Under the pieces are notes generated by a model, which was not told the DNA's origin, made no database searches, and saw nothing but the letters and a program-made list of their open reading frames with translations. A program made the position numbers and the translations under genes. A stretch of DNA of 64,000 bases from Casuarius casuarius (Eukaryota > Chordata > Aves > Casuariiformes > Casuariidae). The stretch is taken from NCBI GenBank assembly GCA_003342895.1, contig PTFA01000055.1:1120743-1184742 (forward strand). The letters are read 5' to 3'. Positions 13,601 through 28,600 of this stretch are shown here, piece after piece. How positions within the stretch are numbered: position 1 is the first letter of the stretch; the number at the start of each line of letters is the position of its first letter.

Positions 13601-16600
13601 CAGTTCGTGTCTGAATCTCCTCAGACTGTCTCCACAAAGGAGAACGTGAGTGGATGTAAAGGATACCTCTGTCTGCAGAGAGTATCCCCTTCATTTTCAA
13701 AGTTAAACGGTTTGGAAGTTACCACCCAATTCTCCTGTTAGCTGTACTGAACACTATCTGATAAAATTATCTGCTTGCTTATAAACCTTCAACTTTACAA
13801 TTGTGTCCTGTTCTTCTAAACACACTATTCTTCCACATATTATGAGGAAGAGGGAAAAGCACTTTGTCAAATTTATCAGAAAGGAAGAAAAAATTCTTCT
13901 TGGTCCGTAAAGCTGGTGATTACTCAAGCACATGACATCTTGGGGAAATATTTCAAACTGAACTTCCCAGCACAGGGCAGTGGCTACATGGAAATCATCA
14001 CTGCCTTGTACTCAAAGGGCTTCACGTGAATAGTACACAGGGCAATCAGTTCTCCTGCACCCTCACCCTTCTTCCTCACCCTGCAATTCTCACATTTTTA
14101 CATTGCCACACCTCTCTTATTTTTATTTCTGGAATCCTGTCTTGTCTGTGCAGCTCACACACCAAAGGTCCACTTGCTGGTCTGCACCCCAACATCCAGA
14201 TATCTCCAGCTACAAAATCCCTTCTTTCTATGGTTTGGGAAAGCTACCCCTCTTCTCAAACATACATTTACTCATTCACTCAAGCACCTGCCAATCTTTG
14301 GCAACTGGCTGCTAAAGAAGAGAAACTTTTGAGAGGTAGATAAGAATGGCAAAGGGAAGGGGAGAGAAAGGTTGAAAAAGTGGGAATAGAAGGCAAAAGC
14401 TAGATGGAATTTTTGGGGGACTTCTTACCTTTCCCCCTCCCCGGAATACAACTCCTGCACCCTGGCCCCTCTGCTTTCTCTGCACACCCTGTTTGAGGAT
14501 CCTGCCATAGCCAAAGGTAGTGAGGAGAAGTTTATACTCTCTCCTCCATCCGCACCGTCTGTTTTCTCACAAATTGTATTTAGATGACTATTGAATAGGG
14601 AGGATGAGAAAAGACAGAGCAGGCTTGTCTCTCCCCTTTCCTCTGGGAACAGTGAGGTGGAAATAAAGGAATAGTTGTTTACTTTCTGTCTGTTTGAATT
14701 GATTTTTACCATGTTCACCTTCTGGGTATTTTTGAGCATGTTGAAATTAAGTGGACTTCTATTGACTTCAAATTGTGTTTTCTTGCACAGGAAAAGAATG
14801 AGGTGATTACAGGATAATTCTTTAGCAGCTTGGGTGTGACCTTTTTCAAAACCATGTTTTGATTAGAGGCTTGGGAACTTTTTTGGCCATTCTTGTTTAC
14901 CCCTTCCACGAACAAAGGCTAAGGCAGAGAGAACACCTCTGTGTCCCAGGTTTGGAAAATTTGAAAGTGAAAGCCAGAAGATTCAGAGGCAAAAAAAGTT
15001 TACAGCTCTTCTTTTTTCCAAAAATACTTCCTTCCCTTCCTCCCAGTGTTCTCCAAAAAAACCCACAGTGCTCTACTGCTGGTTAAGATACTTATCCTGA
15101 AATAGGGATAAGAGAAGTAAAGGGAAAGTGAAGATAGAGAAGTGGAAAGGAAAGGGGAAGAAGGAAGGAAATGAGAAAAAAATGGAACAAAAAAGAGGAA
15201 AAAAATTTTCTCCCTGCTTTATTCCACATTTTAATGTAGCTGCCATGCAAGATAACTTTCACTTTTCTCCCTGTCTTTTAACTTCTATAGAGATAATTGT
15301 ACTTTTAATATGAGGGTGTATTTTTAATCATATATATAGGATATATATAGCAACCTTCTGTCATAGAAGACTATCAAAAGAGAAAACAGAATACTTTAAT
15401 ATGTTTAATTTCAGCTTTAGAGCTATGTTGGAATGGCATTCAGAAATTTTCACACGTTTTATTGTTCCATTAATATATGACATAGGCAGCTATAGGTGTT
15501 TGGCCTCTGCCTTATTATATCTCTAAAGGGACTGTATCAATGGACTAATAAATCGTGCCACTTAGCTCATGCAGCTTAGATCTTATGATCGCTTTTATCT
15601 CCAGAAGATTGGAAGTGCATAAAAGAGATACTAAAAAGATTCAGGATGAAGAAAGGCTTTTAGAATGGTTTAAAGGTAATTTCTGTCTGAGTTGGTGGGA
15701 CCATCATAGACCAAACAAAATGTAATGGAATTAACTCAACTTTGCTTTGATTCAGGAATTTTTAGCAAGCTCTCCATACAATATAATGTATTGTCCTTTA
15801 GTGTTTTCCAAGGCTTCTCTGGTTTTCTTTTACCCTAACTATGATTTAAGTGGTCTGCAGCCAAAAAGGTTTCTCATTCTCCCCCACATCCCAATGGGGA
15901 AAATCCTAGTATATCATTGCTTCATACCATACAAATGGTTTTCCTTTCTTTTTCTTTTTTTTAAAATGAATAGAATTGTTTCATAATTTATTGGGAAAGC
16001 CAGAATATGCTTTCCAAATAAGGGACTGTGTTCACTAACAGAAAGAACAACAATAAATAATTGCCCTCAAAAATGTTTTGTCTCAATGTAGAACAATCCT
16101 TCACTTGCCTGTTCTCTCCTACAACACTTTTTTCACAGGAACTTAAGACAATTAAAAAAATTATTCTCTTGTGTAATATAAAAACCATGAAATGCTAGGG
16201 AAGGGAACATAAACTTAGGAACTAAAAAGATGTTCAGTAGATTGTGGTCAGTAATGCTGGGAAAGATATTAGGCTTCCTGGAGCAGAACAGACTTATGTC
16301 CTTCTGTGTAATACTATTGCATTTTCTAGATTTAAATTAAACCAAGCGAATCAAGATATGCAATGCTTGTAATTATCAGTCTTAGTGTCTTGCTAAAGTT
16401 ATGGAGTTTGAACAAGCTTATTGTCCCATAAAGGCACATTTACATCACAAAGATCTGTGTCATTTATAGTTTTTCGTTAGACTAAAAGGTTGCAAAAGCC
16501 CAAACCTTCATTGCTATTAGATATTAGAATGTCATTAATTGGAATATAATATAGAATGTATATAATATAGAATAGAATATAATTATATATATAAAATATA

Positions 16601-19600
16601 ATAATATATTATTTTATATATAATATTATAACATATATATAATATTATATATATTACTTTATATATATAATATTATATATAATATAATATTATTAGAATA
16701 TATTCTAATACTAGCTGTTAGAATATAATTCCAATTTTAAAAGCTGGACTTCTATCATTCTATCATCTTTCAGGAGACTGGGACACACAGCCCAGTTGTA
16801 TTTTGCTCCTTCCAGGAAGTCTTATGCTACCCCTTGTGAGGAATGACTCGGCTTTGATGCCATGAAATATGCAGAACATGATGATCAGTGTTTTCAAACT
16901 TAGTGCTAGTAAAGGGTCCCACAGAACAATTGTATCCCATGAGATAACCACATGCCCCCCACCCCTTTCCTTCCTGATTCACAAGCTATGCAGCACAGTG
17001 CAGTTTTCAGATTCAGATGTTCTTCCTATTCACTTCCTGAGAAGGAAATGCTCAAAATGCTTACTTGCTGTGATCATGGACAGCATTTCCTTTCAAAGAG
17101 GAAATGATACGACTCAGTGTCTCAGCCCGTAATCCTTCTTTTAGGAAAAAGACAAGATCTGTATGGGTTCCACATATCATGAAAGACTGACAGATACTTT
17201 CCACCCCAATCCTGGCAGCAGCTAACAGTTGGTTTAATCCTTGGTACCAATAAATCCTCAAAACTGCAGATTAGGAGTCCGTGAATCCACACATATGGTT
17301 TGCAGGCATACACCAGTCTCTGGCTACACTGTGCCTGTTCCTAGAACACATTAGGCACTCTTCCCGTTCCCAATGGAGCAAGCACGATGAAAACCTGTCA
17401 TTTATCACCAATTAATGGGGATCTTTTTAAATGACCAGCAGTATCTTGTTCAGATTTTTTGTATGAAAAAGTCAGATAATGACAGGTTAGAAATAATTTG
17501 CTAACTGCTACCGCATGAAATAGAAGAGAAGAGAGAGAAAACTCTGTCGTGGACTTAATCTGCAGAACAGAAATGATTGCAGCGAGTTTCCTCAGAGTGT
17601 TTCTCGCGCTTTAGATATATGCCACAAAATAGGTGCCTTGGAGGCAAGGGGTTAAGAATTTTATCTTCAGCTTCAGATACAGACAGAATCACTCCTGGGA
17701 GCAATGACACTGTGTGCGCCCCAGCCTTTTGTGTAAACTGAGCAAGAGAAACATGCTGTGCAGAATCAGTATGCTGCTGTCCACAGGAACCGACCAGCCT
17801 CTGGGCATTCTCAGCTATAGGTGGAGAAGGGCGTGTTTCTGAGAGAGAATTAAAGTATTTTAAAAGGATGCAACGTGTTGTAAATTTGGAATTGCATCTA
17901 TTTTTGCAGATTTGATTATATTTTCCAGAGGATATAGAAATCAAGCAGGATAGATTTGGCTACCACACACTATTATAATTATATCCATATTCTCATGTAA
18001 TTAGCTTTTTATAATATGGATGATATTGATGCTAAATATTAGATATTTATCCAACTCTAACCCTTTTACTACAAGTCACCCTCGTAGTTTAAAGGCAAGC
18101 AATGAATGCCAACAAACAAACATTCTGCACAAACTGAGAGGCTATGAAAGGAGCTCAAAAAACACCTATAAAGCAATTGCCAAGTATGTACTAAGCCACC
18201 TCTAAAATAAAATGACTGCATAAACATCACAAGTCTTATTGATCTTCAATACCTAAATGCTAGAGTGCTTTTAATAATAGATGAGTGAGGCATAAATATG
18301 CCAGATAATACTACATTATCCTAAATAACACCTATAAATTGTCAAGTATAACATAAAATTGAAATATGTTAATGGAACATTGTGTGGATTCTTCCTAGTA
18401 AAAGCTGTCAAGAACCTGCCGGAGCATTAAAACAGACTGAGATGAATGAGAGAAATTAATTAATATTTAAGAATATTGCTTATCTTCCTTTTAGTTTACA
18501 TTTCATATCTGCAGTAGGTTCCCTCAGGCACTTGTGGTTTGGTTCCAATCGCATGTGTTGATCTTTCACACACAGACTTGTCTTACTGAGGTCATCTTGA
18601 GTTTTCCTCTCATTCCTCCATTCCAGGAACCATCATTTTATTCAAGTACTTGTCAGGCTTATTACTTTGGCTTACCTCCTGCTGGGAGAAGGGTCATGTT
18701 CTGTACTGTCCTGTTGTCTTCATCAAGACAAGGGCACATTGGTCTTCTTCTCACTCTGAGGGCCTAGATTTGTCATTGCAGTGCTATTCCTAGTCTAGGT
18801 TTAGGGTAAATAGCCTGTTGGATGTAGGAGTATTATATTTGGAAAGAAACAAGGGTGTGAGTGAAACACAGCCTTGTATGCTATAGGGAAAACTATTTTG
18901 AAAAGTTGAGATTGATGGTTAGGGCATTGGTCTGCCATGACGTAGAGGAGAGCAGAGCTACATGTCAGATTGCTGCAAGTCAGGAACAGTAAGGATTTGA
19001 GCCTGCTTCTTCCTTTGTTTCTATTTTTAATAAAAACAATTTAGAGACTTCAAAAATGAGATTGATTGCATTAGCCAGTCTTGCTCAAACGCTAATAGNG
19101 GGGGGGGGGAACACACAATGTTTTCCTGCCTTTATGTACAGAAGGGCATTTTCCCCACTGAAAGAGGCTGACAAGGCACAGATGTTTTCTTTAAGGGTGG
19201 TTGATCTTTAACATGAACTGTATGTTTCAGGTTGGAATTGTTCAGTATGGACAAACTGTAGTCCATGAATTTTTCCTTAATACATACTCAACAACAGAAG
19301 ATGTGATGGCTGCAGCCACGAGAATAGTCCAGAGAGGTGGTACACAGACTATGACGGCCCTTGGAATAGATACAGCAAGGTACGTTCATAAAATATTATG
19401 AAGTCTTGGATAAAGTAGAAACAAATATAAACAGATACGGTGATGGTTTGGATTTTATAAATCGAAAATAAGATGTGGCTGACATCTGACTTTGTTTTAG
19501 CTAAGTAAACAAACTTTAGAAGGACGGTGGATAACAGACTGTCCAGTCTCTACAGCAGTTGTGCATAGCACCTTGAAAAGGCAGCTGTCTCTTGAATGGA

Positions 19601-22600
19601 TGAAGTAGGGGAAGAGAAAGACACAGAACATGCTTGTAGTCCTAAGCAAAGTGCTGAAAATTTTTGATGTCCGCACAGAGCGGGTAGGAACTGTGTGTGT
19701 GTGTAGAGGGGTAGAGGAAATAAGTCTTTCAGAGGAGAATTCTACAGGAAAAAGGTAGAACTTGTTAGTGCTAATTTATCTTCCTTCTGAGGCTAAGGTT
19801 ACTGTAGAGTTTGTGCCCATAGTTGTCAGCAAGTCTAGAAATGTTATATCTCAAATCCATAAAGCTTCTGGAGTATTGGGAGATTAAAGAGCTGTTGTAT
19901 CGATATACTATCGATACTTAGGAATGCTTCCTTCATAAGCAAAATGAAATCCAACTTTTGCAGAATGGACAGTAAATGCAAAATCAAACTCCCAGATGAG
20001 TGATACAAGCAGCTATCTATTCCCACCTTTAGCTTATCAAACCTGGTTATGGACTATGTGAAAGATAAGGAATCAGAGTACAATTAGAAAACAGGAAAGC
20101 GAGGGACCCTTTCTAAACCATACAACGTTGACCTCATTCTGCACTCACTGAAATCAGTAGTTTCTACTATTTGCTCAATGAAAGTGGGCAGTGAAAATTT
20201 GCTGTTTGTTGTCCATTTCAAGAAAATTGTTTCTATAGTCATTTAAAATGGTCATAGTGATAGTATTAGCGCAAAAAGTTTCCTAAAAATGGACCAACTC
20301 ACTGCCATACCTGAATATAGCAATGATCTGCTTTTTCTAAGAGGAAACTCAGCTCCTTTCCTTCTCCTCCAGATCCCTAAGCCAGCCTCACTTTTTCCGG
20401 TCCTATGTATAACCAGAGCCTTGCCCTGGCTTGTGAGAATAGTCTTCCAAAAACACTAGTGCTTCTTTCCCCCATCCACAGCTGTAGAAATCAACAGGTC
20501 GCCCCGTCTGCCTCCGCTCACTTGCAACCTGCTTCTGCCACATCCACAACATCAAATTTTGCCTTGTAGATGTGGGGAGGTGCTGGCAAGTGAATAAATA
20601 ACCTGAACACTTGAAGGGCTGCTATAGGGTGGAAAGAGTTTCTCTTTCTTTGCATGTGGATTCTGGGGAAGGAAAGCTGGATGTTTTTTTAAGGTGCCAA
20701 AAGTTTATCTGGGTAGGAGAAGAATTCTTCGCGATCCAGCACTGTTTTATGCTATCAGTCACAAATGTATGAGTAATGAATGAATACTTGTGAAACTCTT
20801 TGGGTACAAACTGTAATATAAGTTCCAATTGTTGTTGTTTGTATTTTTTCATGGTTAATATTCATTTCCTTTTCCAGCTTCCTGGTTAATATTATGTGTT
20901 TTAGTTTATGGTTGACTATGTAAAATGATGTGTGTGCTAAATGCTGGCTTTGACCTTCTTCAAAACTTTTATACTCTCTTCAGGAAGGAGGCTTTTACTG
21001 AGGCTCACGGAGCACGAAGAGGAGTACAAAAAGTGATGGTTATTGTGACTGATGGGGAATCACATGACAACTACAGATTAAAAGAAGTGATTGATAACTG
21101 TGAAGATGAAAGCATTCAGAGATTTGCTATTGCTGTAAGTGAAATGTAATGTGAAAAATATGAATCTTAAAAGCATGTTTCGTCTTGCAAATGTAATGTG
21201 TGTTAAAAAGTTTATTTCACAGCATCTTTATGGAAGTATAATCGTTTGAGAGAGGTAAAAAAGCTTAAAAAAATTAAAGATTTGCTTTCTGATTTTATAG
21301 CACGTAAGAAAAAGCAATCTATCTGTCTTTCTGGTGGCGACAGGTATGTGTGTGTGAAGAAAAGGAGAAAGAGATTGAGGGGCCTATAAAATCTAATCTT
21401 TTTTGCTAACAGCAAGAGTGAACAGAGTGGATTAGTTTGAACCTTCTGAGCATTTTCTAAAGACACATTACCAACTATGTTTTAAAGAAATAAACCAGCA
21501 ACAAAAAAACAGGTTTATTCACGGCTGTTCTGTGTACTGAGTCTGAAGTTGTTTTCGTGTTAAGCAAACTCAGTAGCTCAATGGGAGCATGAGCATGATG
21601 GAGGTTAACTCATAAAGACAAGTATGGAGACATTAAGGACAGATTTTGTGTGAACTCTCTACTGTTCCTGTGTTCTATTCAGGAATCATCTGTTTTCTCT
21701 GGTTGATTTTCATAGTATATTGGATTTTTTTTCCTCTGTTCATACCTCTCTTTATGTTTTCTAACAAGAACACCTCTTACAATGCTCCCTGTTTTTGAAT
21801 GCAGAGCAAATAATTTCCAACTCCAAAAACAAATGAAATGTTATAAGTTTTCCTTTTCCTCATTTACCTTAAACCTCTGAAAATATTGTTACCAGATGCT
21901 CAAGCCACTTGAGGCTGCTGGCTATAAAGAGGTGGTTTGGAACCAAACATTTTCAAAAAAGATGTAATCTTTAAATAAAAAAAAACCCATAAAGCTAGAG
22001 TTGACTGCAGTAGCACACAAATTTTCAGTAGTTTTCTTCATAAAGCTAGAGATCAGTAAATAAAAATTCCTTACTGAAACTCAGTAATTTTTGGCAATAA
22101 AATTCCTATCTAGAACCAAACTTCAATTGTTCCAGTGTCCAGGAATGCTAGGACGTGGAACTTTGTTTCTGACTCCCCTCTCAAAGCAAGTAAGTGTTTG
22201 GAGCAATTTTTTCTATGAAATTCAGTTAAGTATTCCTCAGTCTGGGAGTTAAAATGAGTCATTTTGTTCTGAGGCACGCTAAGTTTTTATGACAGCAATG
22301 TTAAAGCTGGGAACTACATCTGGTCTTTTACCTCAGTGGAGTCATTAACACTGAATGCAAGTGGTGGTGTTACATATATTTGTAGGGCTGTAGATTTGCA
22401 TGCAAGAACTATCCTATGCCTAATTAGGCATGTCATTAATTGTCCACATACTGCATTATGAGGAGAACTAGCAGTACCTATGCAGAAGCCACTGCAATTG
22501 TGTATTCTGTTTTTTGTTTTGGTTTGTTTTTTTCCCTAAACTAAGGTCTACTTAACAAGTCATTAGAATTTTATAAAGGAAGGGAAAAAAAGGACAGCTG

Positions 22601-25600
22601 AGGTTAGCAGACATTACACCATACAGTTGCTTTGGTTGCTATGGTCGGTATTTTCAGAAAAAAACTGAGACCTCATTCAGTTCTGTTCTCACTGAAAAAG
22701 AATGACTTTAAATCAATTTAGAGTAGAAATTTGAGGGAGGTTTTAATAGAACAAATTAAGGTTAAGAATGATTTCCCAGTATTCTCTGACAGCTTGCCTC
22801 AAACTTATCTTTAAGGTAAAAATGTATCCTTGACTTTCTCTTTAATTCTTTTTAGATTCTTGGCAGCTACAGCAGAGGAAATTTAAGTACAGAGAAATTT
22901 GTGGAGGAAATAAAATCAATTGCCAGTGAGCCTACTGAAAAACATTTCTTCAATGTCTCAGATGAATTAGCTCTCATAACTATTGTTGAAGCACTGGGAG
23001 AGAGAATATTTGCCCTGGAAGGTATGACATTTCTTTACATTTTACTTCATGCTTGCATTACAGCTGAACCAAATACTAGACCACCTGCTCTTGTCTTCCT
23101 TCGTAATGTATTGTGCTGCATAAAATGTATTATACATATATTTTTATCATGCTGATCGTAAAGATGTTTAACAATAGATATCAAAAAAGGTAGATAATGA
23201 CATGAAATATGTTCAGATGAGTTAGAACAGATGGAGACAGGAGCCTAGAAGGAGAATAAGGGTCGCTATAGTAACCATTATCATTTTACCCCTGGTTAAA
23301 TTCAAGGTTGCCTTTCCCTAGGTAAAGGAGCATTGCAAGGTGATATCCTAGATTACACCATGATCCTGTGTTCATCTGCCTACACTTCTAAATTCTCTTT
23401 TTGGTTAGTTATTAATTACAATGTACTTTGATATACAAGTTAATATGCACATGGTGTATAGAGTTAGCAGGATATATTTTTACTTCAGAAATTTTCCTGA
23501 TATCCAGATTTTAACACGGAAGAGTCTCCATGTCATAATGTCTGTTTACATTCTCCATCCAAATTAGGCAACATTGTCCAAATCTGTTTCAAGCACACTA
23601 CTAGTAACGGAAGACTAAGTTTATTAGTTATAAATTTTACTGGCTATCTCTGAAAGGATTACAAGGATTACAAAGGATTATTTTTCTTGTCATACAAGAA
23701 AAAATGTCTCTTTGGGCTTATTTTTTTCAACATCTCAACTTTCCAAGTAGCTGGAATAGTGCAGTTTATAGCTGGAACAAAGGAAAATGTTGATTGAATG
23801 CCAAGAAATAATACAGATATGCCAGATTATTTTAAAGCACTTTAAATTGGAGTTATACTTCTTAGACATATTTAGGTATCTTGATTGCTTGATCAAATAT
23901 TACTATTTTCTGGGGACTATTAATAAATATTTTTTCCAGTTGATATATTCTTTTACTTTTCCTTTCATGAAGTATTTTGTTTCCTCAGTTGTAAAACAAA
24001 TTTATTTGAAGAGAATTTAATCTCTCTAAAGACCAGAGTTTAGCCCACTTAAGCTCGTTAAGTATTTTCAAGTTCATTGAATAGGGGCTCTTTTAAAAAT
24101 GTGTTTAATGGGAAGAATAAACTTTCAGTGAGAAAAAAAGTTGGTTGAAAGTTAGAGATAATATTTCAAATGTAAGGGGACCAAAAATCGAAAAGTTAGT
24201 TTTCAGTTTGTGCTTCGTACTGTTAGAAAAGTGAGAAGACTCATTGTCTTTTATTAGTAAAATGTTAGTTATACCCATTCAGTATATTGGATATCTAATA
24301 AAACGTTAATCAACTGCTTTGCTAGTCCAGGACAATGGACTAAGGATATGATTATAAAATCTAAAGTGATTGAACTTCTGGACATCAGCACACCGTGTGC
24401 ACTCAGACTTAGGTTTTACATTACAGCTAAACCGGTAGAACAGTTAGATGCCACTGAGTGAGACAGTCTCACTTCATCACACCTCCACCTGGCCACTTTC
24501 AGCAGTAGGTAGCCGTTGGATAGGCTTAGCTGTCACATGGGACCCCAACCTGCCCAAAGAGTGAAGTGAACTGTGCTGACTTCAACTCCCTGTTAATGGG
24601 TGATGCTTCATATTATGAGCTTTAACCCTTGCACTGATTTTAGTAATTTGTTCCTCTAATCGGAAGAAAAAATGAGAAAGCATTTGATCACTGAACAATT
24701 TATGTAGCTTAATAAAATATCCGAACAAATGTTGTGTTGATGGTGATGAAACTAACTGATATATTAAATTGTAGAAATATTATCTGTTTGTAGCATTAGC
24801 TGACTAATCCTGGCCACCATGTCCTTCAGAATTCTGGTACTTTCAGTTCGTTACACCTCTTCTAAGTATGAAAAAGTTCTGCGGCAGTCCTTGAATTCAG
24901 TGGTTTAATTTTCTGCAAAGATGCAGTAGTAAAATATGTATTTCTTGAATATTATTATTTTTATTTAACATAAACTTTTTATAAGCTATTAGGATATCTA
25001 TGGCTTGATATATATGCCTTATTTTCTAGTTCTATTTTAGATAGACATAGTTGTATTACAAAACATTTGTATTCAAATCAAAAAAATTGGAGAGGAGCTA
25101 GCTAAGTTCACCGCACTCCTTGGCTTCTTGGTTTCCCCTTTCTCGATCTGTGCTAGGAACTCAGAATCTACACTAAGATTTCTACATAAGATAGCTACAA
25201 TACAAGACAAGAAATTATGCCCCCTACTCTACCTGTGAAATTCCCAGAAATGGCTGCATGGGAAATCAGAATTAAATTGAAATATGGGATCTTAGCTTTA
25301 TGTCAAAATGTAGGGAGGCTGAGTTGTATCCAGGGTTCGTAAGGCTGGAGCTAGAAGATGCTGATTAAATCCGTTTCTGTTGATTCTTCAGCCATGGTTT
25401 CCTGTCCCATCCAAAGCATTTCAGGAGATATTCTAGATTTGCAACTGTGTCCATGGATACATTATTCTGGGGAAAAATAGATTAATTCTGTCCCACTCAG
25501 CTTTCTTATGACAAATCCAGTTTATTGGATGTGTGCAATTTGGAAAAGATGAATTAACTTCTGTTAACTTCTGTACATAACAGGGAGGTCATGGGAAACT

Positions 25601-28600
25601 TGATTCTTGGAATTCTGTATCTGAAGGCATTTAAGTTTTCAATCTGAATAGCCTCCTACTAATGTAATAGTACATCGATTTTCTCTTGGATTTCTTGTTT
25701 TCTTTTTGGTTTTGGTCTTTTAAAAAATCAACAAAGGGAAAAAGAGAGTTTAAAAATCAAATCCAACAAAAACCTACGCTTGACAGCCAGTGCATTTTTA
25801 CACATAATCTTTTTCATATGCCTCTGTGTCTAATGGCATGGACTTCTGGTTTTAGCAACAGTTTTATGTTTTATCCAGTCCGCAGGCTGGCACAAATGTT
25901 TTTGACAAAATATCCTTTGTAGAATGCTTGGCAGTCTGAAACTCAATGGAAAGTTAGACTGGGGGCCATTATCTAAGCAGCATTCCGAACTGCACATACT
26001 AACAGTACCAGCATTGTCCTCTGCCTGAAATTACAAGAGTCCTGTCTTCCTCAGATCATTAAAGAACACCCTTTATTGAATGATTAATGCTGCCACTGAA
26101 AAATATTAATTATCAGCAAATACACAACTTAGGAATTTTATAGTTAAGAAGGACTATTTTTTTTTTTCAGACTTAGCAAAGCAGTTACATCTTGTGAAAT
26201 CTGATGGTCTATGTTCGCTTGTCAAAAGTTTTGTGTTTGAGATCATGTCTCCCTCCCATGGCTGGTCATAAATCCCCACAATTGGCAAAGATACCATGTC
26301 CAAGTGAACAACCTGTGTGGTTCAGTTGCCAAATTTCACAAGTTCAGTTTTATTTGATAGTCTTGATGCCTGAACTTCATGCAGCCATGGCTTGCTAGGC
26401 ATCAGTTTCCTTCACACTGTTGAAAGTTTGCCTCAGTACTCAGCTGGTCCCAAATAGTGAACTCTTTCCAGATAAGCCTCAGAATAGATTTCATAGTTCC
26501 CCCCACTTCCTGTTACCATATGTTGCTCTGAAGGAGGAATCAATATGCAGAATATAGTTAACTTACTTCTGGCATTTATCATGGCAAAATAGTCATTAGG
26601 TATTGCTTTTAAGTAAAGGAAAAGACAAAACTCTCTCTTCCCTGAAGATATTTCCTGTGTACCTGAGGGCAAAGAAACCTGAAGTTCCTTTAGAGCTTAA
26701 TATGTAGCATATGACTACCTGAAAAAAATAATGACAGTAGTGCTAAATCACTTGACTCCTTTTTTTATTCAAAGTCACTTAAGAGAAACAGGAAGATTTT
26801 CATGCGACTTTCTCAGAAGCATTACAGTTCCCAAGCCCCTCCCTGAAGCTTATGAATCTTGGACAGCTGAAATTTTCCTACCTTGTTTTTTACAGAGGTT
26901 CATACAATCCAAACATCAAATGTTTTTCATTTAAATTTTACCAGCTGCCTACAAACTTTTAGTTATGTGAATACAAGGCCAGGGTTACATGGCCGGTGTT
27001 TTATTGTTCATTTAGCTCAAGTGGAAAATGGTTTAATCATATTAATCAAACATTCCAAACATATTTACCATCAGCCTGAGGTCAAATCTGGTCAGTTTTA
27101 GTCCAGAAATATTTGTTGGATAAGTTGTAATACATGGCCTTAAAATGGAAACAGCTTCTCATACTTAATGGTAGCATTTAATACACAATGCACTTTCTGT
27201 TTTTATTGTAAAATTCTATAGCAAACTATGCTCTCTGAATATTCTAGTTAATTATGTTATACCTTATTATCATATCAACATTTTCATTACACTATTTAGA
27301 TATTTTTTTCAAGTTGAAATGTATTTATTTTTAAAACTTCTATATTTCTGTTTAATAGCAACAACAGACCAGCAGGCAGCCTCATTTGAAATGGAAATGT
27401 CTCAAGCTGGTTTCAGTGCTCATTATTCTCAGGTAAACAAACTGTTTAAAGATAAAAATTTTTTTCAGTGTAGATTTTTATTAGTAATGGCATGAATTTG
27501 GAATGTGTATTTCAGAATTCTTTTTACAGTTCTGTTACTTGTTTGCTGTCGGAAGTTTTGGATTTTCCTATAATTCAGTTAGTCTTTGTAAAATGCATGT
27601 AAAGAATAATTATAAACAATGAGTTCTTAAGGGAATAAGTAACTTGTTCACATTAACTTTAAATTTTATGTTCACATAGCATTTTCTTATCAGTGAAATG
27701 TTATGTAAAATGTTAATAGATATGTAACTATTCTATATAAATATTACGATGTAATTATTGTATTGTATTGTTGAAATTTAAACAGATGATGTATATAACA
27801 GAGAGTTTTCTGTAATGGATATGTTATTAGTAGCACAACATATTCTTAGTTCCATTGATACATTGAATACCTCAATTTTCAAGGGGTAAATATTTGTTAA
27901 ACTAGAATGCAAAAATCCTTGGGAATTTTTAATGGCAGAAAATCACACCCTATGTACTTTATTTATTTTTGAAAAGTAGAAAGTACCTGTTATGATTATC
28001 TGCTCAGTGTACACAAGTGAAATGGAAATTATACATGAGATCAAAAGGATATTAAAAGATATTAAAAAGTAGTGATAGTGGAAGAGAACACAATAAGAGA
28101 GTAACTGAACTGAGCAAACACTGGGCAATCCAAGACAAACTGACTCACATAAAAAGACCTTCAACATGTCTTTGTATACAGGTCAGCATATCACAGGTGA
28201 AACAGAGAATAAAAAAACCTCATTCAATATGATTTAACATAAGTACTTTATTGCAGAAATACTCTCCATCCATTTTTACTCTCTGGTCTATGAAATTGTG
28301 CATTATAATTCAGACCCTAGAAACAGATATTATCCTGATAGCCCAAGGAAGATTCATAAAATAATCTATTCAGTAGAGCAGATGCTTGAATATACCAAAG
28401 AACTGTCTTGCTACCATCAGAGTCTCACTTCAGAAGTGGGTCTTCAGTTGTTGGTACATCATTGACAGACTCAGGGTGTCTGTGTCTTTCTTATCTAGAA
28501 GGCTATGTTCATGCCTTTAGGCAGAAAAGGTCAGCAAACTGTTTGTCAGATATTACATTGACTACAAAAGGCTCTTTTTAAATCCTCACAGGTTCAACAG

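Larger units (their letters stand above)
12729..19230 (+). other. Intron W5/W6, largest complete intron
   Basis: 6502 bases, the longest intron fully in the window, splitting the I domain. It holds a decayed palindromic repeat (13264-13348), a purine-rich tract (15108-15206), an AT-rich near-palindrome (16537-16736), a possible tRNA-derived SINE trace (18905-19005) and a G-run next to an ambiguous base at 19099. No convincing gene was seen; the longest open frame (17555-17944, minus) has no recognisable domain. Confidence 0.8.

Noticed and set aside
17555..17944. Minus-strand 129-codon open frame in intron W5/W6
   Set aside because: No recognised domain, no splice or promoter context, and a low-complexity N-terminal part.
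18905..19005. A functional tRNA gene
   Set aside because: A-box and B-box-like strings are too far apart and no acceptor stem or cloverleaf can be drawn.
19099..19109. G-run next to an ambiguous base as a G-quadruplex
   Set aside because: A single run of ten G beside an N is more likely a homopolymer sequencing problem; four separate G-runs are not present.
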